Positions 59,501 through 64,000 of a stretch of DNA of 64,000 nt are shown piece after piece (within the stretch, counting starts at the first letter, position 1; each line of letters opens with the position of its first letter). The stretch is taken from positions 620,001-684,000 of the forward strand of contig NZ_JAIRDQ010000001.1 of the NCBI RefSeq assembly GCF_021458635.1, written 5' to 3'. Made by a program: the position numbers and the translations under genes. The notes beneath the pieces are model-generated. The model saw nothing but the letters and a program-made list of their open reading frames with translations. It was not told the DNA's origin and did no database searches. This DNA is from Bradyrhizobium monzae. Its GTDB lineage: Bacteria > Pseudomonadota > Alphaproteobacteria > Rhizobiales > Xanthobacteraceae.

Positions 59501-62144
59501 GGCCTCGACCGAGACCGCCAACCAGATCAAGGCGCTGTCCTCCGACGTCCAGCGCTCGCTCTCGATGGCGGGCACCTCGACGGCCGAGACCATCATGACC
59601 GGCGCGCGCGAGGCCCAGAGCACGCTGGTCAACGCGTCCTCGGATGCGGCGAGCCAGGTCAAGTCGCTCGCGTCCGAAGTGCATCGCTCGCTTTCGCAGG
59701 TCGGCCAGTCCACCGCCGAGACGATCACGGCGAGCGCCCGCGACGCCCAGAGCACCCTGCTCGCGGTTTCTGCCGAGCAGACCGGCCAGGTCCGCTCGCT
59801 CGCAGCCGAGATGCAGCGCGCGCTGGCGACCGCCGGCGGCGCCACCATCGAGGCGCTCACCAGCGGCGTGCGCGAGGCCCAGGGCACGCTGATATCAGCC
59901 TCGACCGATGCGGCCAGCCAGATCAAGTCGCTGACGACCGACATCGAGCGCACGCTGACCGCTGTCGGCGCCGACACCGCCTCGACCATCCTCAACAGCG
60001 CACGCGAGGCGCAGACCTCGCTGACCTCGACCTCGGCGGACGCCGCGAGCCAGATCCGCACGATCTCGACCGAGATCGAGCGCGCGCTGAGCACGGCGAC
60101 CGCGAACGCGACCAACGACATCCAGACCAGCGCGCTCAACGCCCAGAATGCGCTGATCAACGCCTCCAACGAGGCGAGCTCGCGGGTCAAGTCGAGCTCG
60201 GCCGACGTCGAGCGCTCGGTGCTCTCCGCCTCGAGCAGCTTCGGCCAGGCCATGACCGGCAAGACCGACGAGATCGTCACCTATGTGCAGCAGCAGGCCG
60301 ACCGCCTGTCGAACATGATCGATGCCAAGCGCGGCTCGCTCGTGGACGCAATCGGCTCGAAGGCCAGCCAGCTCACGCTCGACATCGACCGCGTCACCTC
60401 CGACGCGCTGAAGTCGATCGAGACCCGCGGCACGGCCTTCTCGCAGACCATGATGGGCAACGGCAACGATGTCGCCCGCACCATCAACGCGGCGAGCGAA
60501 GTCGCGACCAGCGCGGTCGGCAAGTCACTCAAGGACCTCGAGACCGCCTCGCGCGCGGCGATCGACCAGTCGCGCCAGGTCTCGATCGCGGCCGTCACCG
60601 AGATGCAGGAGACCAGCAAGATCCTGCGCACCGACACGGTCGCCCTGTTCGAGCGTCTGCGTGAAGGCAACATCCTCCTCCAGGAGGTGCTGACCGGTGC
60701 GCACGACAACCTGAACTCGCTCGAGCGGGCGCTGGTGACGCGCGTCGCCGACTTCGTCTCGGCGATGAACGACGTCACCTCGCGCAACGGCACTGCGACG
60801 CAAAACCTGGAAGACCAGCTCAACGTCTTCAACACGAAGACCACGCGGGCGCTGCAGGATCTCGGCGAGCTGTCGACGCAGTTCGACGCACATGGCAAGG
60901 CGCTGGTCGATGCCGCGCAGGTCGTCGAACAGAGCAACAAGAACACCACCGCCTCGCTCGCCGAGCGCAAGCAGGCGCTGGAATCGCTCGTCACTACCAT
61001 CGACCTGCGTACCGCCGATCTCGACCAGCGCCTGTCGCGCTTCACCGGGCTGCTCGATGAGTCGCTCGCTGCAGCCGAAGAGCGTGCCCGCGACATCGCT
61101 CGCGTGGTCGCGGAGACTGCCGGCGCAGGCTCGGCCGCGATCACCCGCCAGTTCGAGGCGGTGCGCGCGGCGTCCGAGGAAGAGCATCGCCAGACCGTCG
61201 AGTCCATGCACGACATCTATCGCCAGACCACCGACGAGGCCGATGCGATGTTCAAGCAGTCGACCGAGAAGTTCGGCAACCTCGTCTCCAGCATGAAGCA
61301 GATGGCGTTCGAGATGCACAACGAGCTCGAAGCCACCCGCAACGAGCTGCGCCGTGGCGTGCTCGAGATGCCGCAAGAGGCCGCCGAGAGCACTGCACAG
61401 ATGCGCAAGGTGATCGTCGACCAGATCGAAGCGCTCGCCGAGCTCAACCGCATCGTGGCCCAGCACGGCCGCGGCCTCGACGTCACCACGACGGGCCGTG
61501 CTTCTGTCGCCGCCCAGCGCCAGGAAGAGCCGATGATGGCGGCCGTCGGTGGTCGCAGCAGCGAAACGCGCATCCGCGAAAGCGCCAGCGCCTCGACCCT
61601 GCCGCCGCCGGATCTCGGCGTGCCCGCCTCGCGTCGCACCGAGGCACCGCCGGTTGCCCCCGGCGGCAACGACCAGGGTCGCGACGGCTGGCTCTCGGAT
61701 CTGTTGAACCGCACGGACGCCAACCAGGCTGCTCCCACGGGACGTGAAGCTCCGCGTGGCCGCCAGGCTGCACCCGCTCCGCAGCCGCAGGCTCCGCAGA
61801 GCAACGGCAATCCGCTGGAATCGCTGTCGCTGGACATCGGCCGGCTGATGGACCGCAACCTCGCCACCGAGATGTGGGACCGCTACCAGCGCGGCGAGAA
61901 CAAGGCCTTCACCAAGCGCCTGTACACGCCCGCCGGTCAGAAGGCCTTCGATGAGGTCGCCCGCAAGTATCGCGCCGACCGCAACTTCAAGGGCACGGTC
62001 GACCGCTATATCGGCGAGTTCGAACGCCTGCTCGACGAAGTCGCCCGCGACGGCCGCGGCCCGCAGGAGCTGCGCAGCCACCTGACCTCGGAGACGGGCC
62101 TGGTCTACACCCTGCTCGCTCACGCGGCCGGTCGGCTGGGGTAA
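56508..62144 (+). CDS. Giant membrane-anchored coiled-coil protein, GPR/RgsE-like
   Basis: A 1878-residue protein. A disordered N-terminus (1-100) is followed by two membrane helices (about 106-128 and 138-164). About 1400 residues of amphipathic helix come next, with regular repeats of 22 (residues 644-753) and 44 residues (852-1247). A proline/alanine-rich linker follows (about 1680-1770), then a conserved C-terminal domain (about 1775-1878, LSLDIGRLMDRNLATEMWDRYQRG). Size and layout match the GPR protein of Agrobacterium and RgsE of Sinorhizobium, which form a ring at the growing pole and direct unipolar cell-wall growth. The name is by overall architecture, not residue-level alignment. 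Upstream CtrA-type sites fit cell-cycle control. Confidence 0.75.
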   Translation: MANTPKKVKDPTEVALSAIQEALNISDTAADTSRNASMRNETAPQVAPPVFDEPTFEPRPAANERAVFDPIEEPRTSRRAANDDRETIGQLLQSLQTGRPARNIYTGATIFTVVWLAACAALTVGFLPSIRAAMGESGGVLAIAGLATMFFAPIMLFYFLASLVWRGQQMSQVAQAMAQVAIRFSEPEGSASDSMVTVGQAIRREVAAMGDGIERAIARAGELETLVANEVAALERAYSDNEVRIRALLQDIAHQRDNLVGQAEQVRSAISGVQIDLRHDIALISDAIASRVDEVAKSITGALEERGAHITGALSHAGDNMILALGERGGDLLDRLEEASAETTRAVLDASERLTTSLNFKTGHVHDEFVDLADRVHEMLNERIDRITGEFEQRSSAIVDGISDRTEQVHDSLKNSSDSLLLELELRSNDLSAKIDDAGNRLAGQIMTSGDKASEALDATVNTLVAKVVSQTETAHDSLSLQMSAFDELVKNQGSELVEKFARDSGTLGALITRHISEFDRTVKTFGGEIVERMGQRTHDIHESLKTYVDNFDTRFTSNGGAITAVLDQRLVQFETTIGERVTNFDASLNGKIANLDDTIEGHIKTFDERLVGRVAALEESFDTRAKSVTETIDGRLNTLAMSLTDGAAQAIQSVDTRLTHLTTTLTDGASQTIQAIDTRLTHLTTTFNSGASQALESVDSRFTYLTTALTNGASQAVQSIDTRLTLLTSTLTDGTAQAIEAVDRRITGVADLIDGRSTHLTDTVTARFQDIHQAIETKVGSVANDIDVRVAQFEDLLGSRVEAVAGRIESSGRQASEDMMSRAEMISTAIRSHVEDAERSLTNLVVNTSETIQTGARTAQQSLMTVSSDVNAQLKMTSAEVERALTAVGTGAANSILTSAREAQSSLVAASGDASNQIKGLAADVERTLSAAGSATAASILAGAREVQTTLVTASSDAANHVKTLTADVQRSLSLAGTSTAESITAGARDAQGTLIAASTETANQIKALSSDVQRSLSMAGTSTAETIMTGAREAQSTLVNASSDAASQVKSLASEVHRSLSQVGQSTAETITASARDAQSTLLAVSAEQTGQVRSLAAEMQRALATAGGATIEALTSGVREAQGTLISASTDAASQIKSLTTDIERTLTAVGADTASTILNSAREAQTSLTSTSADAASQIRTISTEIERALSTATANATNDIQTSALNAQNALINASNEASSRVKSSSADVERSVLSASSSFGQAMTGKTDEIVTYVQQQADRLSNMIDAKRGSLVDAIGSKASQLTLDIDRVTSDALKSIETRGTAFSQTMMGNGNDVARTINAASEVATSAVGKSLKDLETASRAAIDQSRQVSIAAVTEMQETSKILRTDTVALFERLREGNILLQEVLTGAHDNLNSLERALVTRVADFVSAMNDVTSRNGTATQNLEDQLNVFNTKTTRALQDLGELSTQFDAHGKALVDAAQVVEQSNKNTTASLAERKQALESLVTTIDLRTADLDQRLSRFTGLLDESLAAAEERARDIARVVAETAGAGSAAITRQFEAVRAASEEEHRQTVESMHDIYRQTTDEADAMFKQSTEKFGNLVSSMKQMAFEMHNELEATRNELRRGVLEMPQEAAESTAQMRKVIVDQIEALAELNRIVAQHGRGLDVTTTGRASVAAQRQEEPMMAAVGGRSSETRIRESASASTLPPPDLGVPASRRTEAPPVAPGGNDQGRDGWLSDLLNRTDANQAAPTGREAPRGRQAAPAPQPQAPQSNGNPLESLSLDIGRLMDRNLATEMWDRYQRGENKAFTKRLYTPAGQKAFDEVARKYRADRNFKGTVDRYIGEFERLLDEVARDGRGPQELRSHLTSETGLVYTLLAHAAGRLG
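58437..58766 (+). repeat. Five tandem 22-residue repeats in the coiled-coil protein
   Basis: Residues 644-753 are five 66-bp units with consensus LT-D/N-G-A-x-Q-A-I-Q-x-V-D-T-R-L-T-x-L-T-T. The 22-residue period (two 11-mers) is that of apolipoprotein-like amphipathic helices. Confidence 0.85.
59061..60248 (+). repeat. Nine tandem 44-residue repeats in the coiled-coil protein
   Basis: Residues 852-1247 are nine units of exactly 44 residues (132 bp), each with the pattern A-R-E/D-A-Q-x-T/S-L, A-S-x-D-A-x-x-Q-x-K-x-L, and V/I-x-R-x-L. 44 is four 11-residue turns. Unit boundaries keep register throughout, so the array grew by in-frame duplication. Confidence 0.9.
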
Positions 62145-62154
62145 GTTGAGGCCC

Positions 62155-62240
62155 GCGAATAGCGAATAAAAAAACGGAGCCCTCGCGGGCTCCGTTTTAT
62201 TTTGGACCGATGCGGCGAGCAGAACCTATTCGCTATTCGC
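62155..62240. repeat. Inverted repeat GCGAATAGCGAATA around the terminator
   Basis: GCGAATAGCGAATA (62155-62168) is repeated inverted at 62227-62240 (perfect over 14 bases). It brackets the terminator hairpin and can form a larger cruciform between the convergent GPR-like and mlaD genes. Confidence 0.7.
62171..62203. terminator. Bidirectional terminator between the GPR-like and mlaD genes
   Basis: AAAACGGAGCCC (62171-62182) pairs perfectly with GGGCTCCGTTTT (62187-62198) around TCGC. A-rich and T-rich flanks give U-tracts in both directions, serving the two convergent transcripts. Confidence 0.93.
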
Positions 62241-62258
62241 CACTCACCATTCGCCCGT

Positions 62259-63137
62259 TCACTGCCGCTTGCGCTCGCTGGCCGGTGCCGGCTTAGGCGC
62301 CTCGGCCGGCGGAGCAGCTGCCGGCGCGTTGTTGCTGGCGCCGAACAGCACGCGGGTCGGGTTGCGGTCAAAGTTGTTCACCGCGCGGCTGATGTCGCCG
62401 AGCGTGCGGCGGCCGTCGGTCATCAAGGCACCGGAGCGCTTGTCGAAATCCTCGGCGAGTTCGCGGATCGATTTCACCGTCAGGAACAGCTCGCCGCCGT
62501 CCTTGCCGCCGGCCAGCGTGTTGAGGCCGAGCATGAGGCTGTCGGCCTTGAGCATCACGCCGTCGACCTTGGCCATCACGCCGTCGATCTTCTCGGAGTT
62601 GCGGGCGAGCGAGTTGGTGAAGGTCTCGAGGTTCTTCAGCGAGTTCTTGACCGACTCCTGGTTGTCGGCGACGATCTTGTTGATGTTCTGCAGCGTGCCG
62701 CGGATCGCCTCGGTGACGTCCTGGAGCTTGTTCGGATCGGCCGTCAGCGTCGGGATGCCGTCTTCGTCGAGCGGCGGCGGTGGCGCTGCCTCCTCGCCGC
62801 CCTTGAGCGAGATCGCGGCCACACCTGTCAGGCCCTGGAATTCGAGGCCGACCAGGGTGTCCTTGCGGAGCGGCGTGTTGTTCTCGATCATGGCGAGTGC
62901 GACAACCCGCCGCGGGTTGTCGAGCTTCACCGAGACCACTTCACCCACCCGGATACCGTTGAAGTTGACGCTGCCGCCGTTGCGCAGGCCCGCGGCCGGG
63001 CCCTCGAACACGACGCGAAAGGGGCTGCGCTGCTTGGTGGTGTGCAGCGACTGGAACCACAGCACGAAGCCGATCGCAGCCGCGAGCACCGCCAGCGTGA
63101 AGGATCCGATCAGTACGTAGTTCGCCCGCGTTTCCAT
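62259..63137 (-). CDS. mlaD: MlaD-family (MCE domain) lipid-transport protein
   Basis: A 292-residue protein with an N-terminal membrane anchor (about 8-28, VLIGSFTLAVLAAAIGFVLWF) and an MCE domain (about 38-115: FRVVFEGPAAGLRNGGSVNFNGIRVGEV, LEFQGLTGVAAISL). A long coiled-coil region follows (about 140-240), and the end is alanine/proline-rich. MlaD forms the periplasmic ring of the Mla phospholipid transporter with MlaE and MlaF, encoded just upstream. The long helical tail is typical of alphaproteobacterial MlaD-like proteins. Confidence 0.92.
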   Translation of the reverse strand: METRANYVLIGSFTLAVLAAAIGFVLWFQSLHTTKQRSPFRVVFEGPAAGLRNGGSVNFNGIRVGEVVSVKLDNPRRVVALAMIENNTPLRKDTLVGLEFQGLTGVAAISLKGGEEAAPPPPLDEDGIPTLTADPNKLQDVTEAIRGTLQNINKIVADNQESVKNSLKNLETFTNSLARNSEKIDGVMAKVDGVMLKADSLMLGLNTLAGGKDGGELFLTVKSIRELAEDFDKRSGALMTDGRRTLGDISRAVNNFDRNPTRVLFGASNNAPAAAPPAEAPKPAPASERKRQ

Positions 63138-63153
63138 CAGCTGCTCCGGCTAC

Positions 63154-63942
63154 TCAAGTCACGACCGCGCGGGCGCGCTTGCCATGGAAATACTGCCTCA
63201 GCCAGGGATGCTGCGAGGCCTGCATGTCGGCGATCGACCCTGCCGCAATGATCTTACCGTTTCCTAAAACGGCGATCCGATCACAGGCGGTGTAAAGGCT
63301 GTCGAGGTCGTGGGTTACCATGAAAACGGTCAGCCCCAAAGTCCGCTGCAGCGTCCTGACCAGATCGTCGAAGTCGCCGGCACCGATCGGATCGAGGCCG
63401 GAGGTCGGCTCGTCCAGGAAGACCAGATCGGGATCGAGCGACAGCGCGCGCGCCAGCGCGACGCGCTTGATCATGCCGCCGGATAGTTCCGAGGGGAAAC
63501 GCTCGGCCACTTCCGGCTTGAGGCCGACCATGGCGAGCTTGGCCATGGTGATCTCGTCCATCAGCCGCTGCGAGACGCGCAAGTATTCGCGCATCGGAAA
63601 CTGGATGTTCTGCCGCACCGTGAGCGAGGAGAACAGCGCGCCCTGCTGGAACAGCACGCCCCAGCGCCGCTCGACGTTGCGGCGCTGCGACGTGTTGGAG
63701 GAATCCAGGTCGACGCCGAACACCTCGATGGAGCCTGCGACCTTCGGCACGAGACCGATGATGGTCCGTGTCAGCACCGATTTGCCCGCGCCCGACGGGC
63801 CGACAAATCCCAAAATCTCGCCGCGCTTGACGTCGAGGTTGAGACCGTCGAGCACGCGCGTCGCGCCGAACTGCACGGTGATGTCGCGGACGCGGATGAT
63901 AGGGTCTTGAATCGCGTTTTGGATATCTTGCGCCATCGTCAC
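63154..63942 (-). CDS. mlaF: MlaF-type ABC transporter ATPase
   Basis: A 262-residue ATPase. Walker A is GFVGPSGAGKSVLTR, the signature LSGGMIKRVALARAL and Walker B DLVFLDEPTSGLDP, with the H-loop in VFMVTHDLD. The order and the tail match MlaF, which powers phospholipid movement between the inner and outer membranes. The GTG at 63942 overlaps the mlaE stop by four bases (GTGA); an ATG at 63936 is an alternative two codons later. It is 16 bp from mlaD. Confidence 0.95.
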   Translation of the reverse strand: MTMAQDIQNAIQDPIIRVRDITVQFGATRVLDGLNLDVKRGEILGFVGPSGAGKSVLTRTIIGLVPKVAGSIEVFGVDLDSSNTSQRRNVERRWGVLFQQGALFSSLTVRQNIQFPMREYLRVSQRLMDEITMAKLAMVGLKPEVAERFPSELSGGMIKRVALARALSLDPDLVFLDEPTSGLDPIGAGDFDDLVRTLQRTLGLTVFMVTHDLDSLYTACDRIAVLGNGKIIAAGSIADMQASQHPWLRQYFHGKRARAVVT

Positions 63943-64000
63943 ATTCCGATCGAGGCGAAGAAGATGGCGAACACGCCGTCCATCACGATGACGAAGAAGA
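63939..64000 (-). CDS. mlaE: MlaE-type ABC permease, C-terminal end only
   Basis: The reverse frame entering from the right edge reads FFVIVMDGVFAIFFASIGM and then stops at 63939. This hydrophobic end with VMDGVFA is the usual MlaE C-terminus. The rest of the gene lies outside the window. It is the permease partner of mlaF and mlaD. Confidence 0.88.
   Translation of the reverse strand, partial: FFVIVMDGVFAIFFASIGM

Noticed and set aside
57075..59684. An 869-codon reverse open frame inside the coiled-coil gene
   Set aside because: The forward frame has regular repeats, membrane helices and a conserved end; the reverse one is a by-product of repetitive GC-rich codons.
59061..60248. Evenly spaced 132-bp repeats considered as a CRISPR-like array
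   Set aside because: The repeats are coding, have no spacers, and stay in frame as 44-residue units.
58718..60280. A 520-codon reverse frame with repeated segments
   Set aside because: Its repeats mirror the 132-bp period of the forward gene and carry no independent signal.

Overview
The window looks like chromosomal DNA of a bradyrhizobial alphaproteobacterium (Bradyrhizobium or a close relative such as Rhodopseudomonas). Four things point there: high GC with dense coding on both strands; a Caulobacter-style flagellar set (FliX, FlbT, FlaF, an FlbY-like protein); an alphaproteobacterial DksA with one zinc-finger cysteine; and several short palindromic repeat families that I recognise from bradyrhizobial genomes. 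There is no rRNA, tRNA, CRISPR array, insertion sequence or sign of a recent island. The genus call is inference from gene content.

Region 1 (about 1.3-23 kb) is a flagellar locus. It holds dksA, an HxlR regulator with its divergent oxidoreductase, fliX, flgI with a rod-binding FlgJ-like gene and an flbY-like gene, a FlaG-like gene, flaF, two tandem flagellin genes, flbT, and a reverse-strand hook-filament operon flgE-flgK-flgL. Between flbT and flgL sits a four-gene reverse-strand cassette: a glycosyltransferase, an unusual PLP enzyme, an ATP-grasp protein and a group II PLP decarboxylase. Its genes have family-level signatures but no pathway I recognise. A TTAA-N7-TTAA box of the CtrA type lies about 50 bp in front of it. 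Similar boxes lie before a flagellin gene (an array of five half-sites), before fliX (one mismatch) and before the large polar-growth-like gene at the far end. Sigma-54 type promoters precede flgI and flgE.

Region 2 (23-38.7 kb) is mixed housekeeping, stress and signalling: a Tat-exported MsrB, an FAD oxidoreductase, SixA, a universal stress protein, a DUF1127 protein divergent from a MocR regulator, a YdcF-like protein, an MHYT-PAS-GGDEF-EAL protein, a DHA2 efflux pump, a DUF892 protein with a plausible EcfG promoter, a UPF0104 membrane protein and a secreted SGNH hydrolase.

Region 3 (38.9-46.9 kb) is a complete D-glucarate/galactarate catabolic locus: an MFS importer, a LysR regulator, 5-dehydro-4-deoxyglucarate dehydratase, glucarate dehydratase, 2-oxoglutarate semialdehyde dehydrogenase and galactarate dehydratase. 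Together they turn both aldarates into 2-oxoglutarate.

Region 4 (46.9-64 kb) carries a MipA-like outer-membrane protein divergent from an OmpR/EnvZ-type two-component pair, a ferredoxin-NADP reductase and a nearby [2Fe-2S] ferredoxin, a thioesterase, an Hpt protein, a giant coiled-coil membrane protein (1878 residues, regular 22- and 44-residue repeats) resembling the GPR/RgsE growth-pole proteins of rhizobia, and the end of an mlaE-mlaF-mlaD lipid-transport operon that runs off the right edge.

The best candidate for an undescribed system is the flagellum-embedded PLP/ATP-grasp/PLP/glycosyltransferase cassette.
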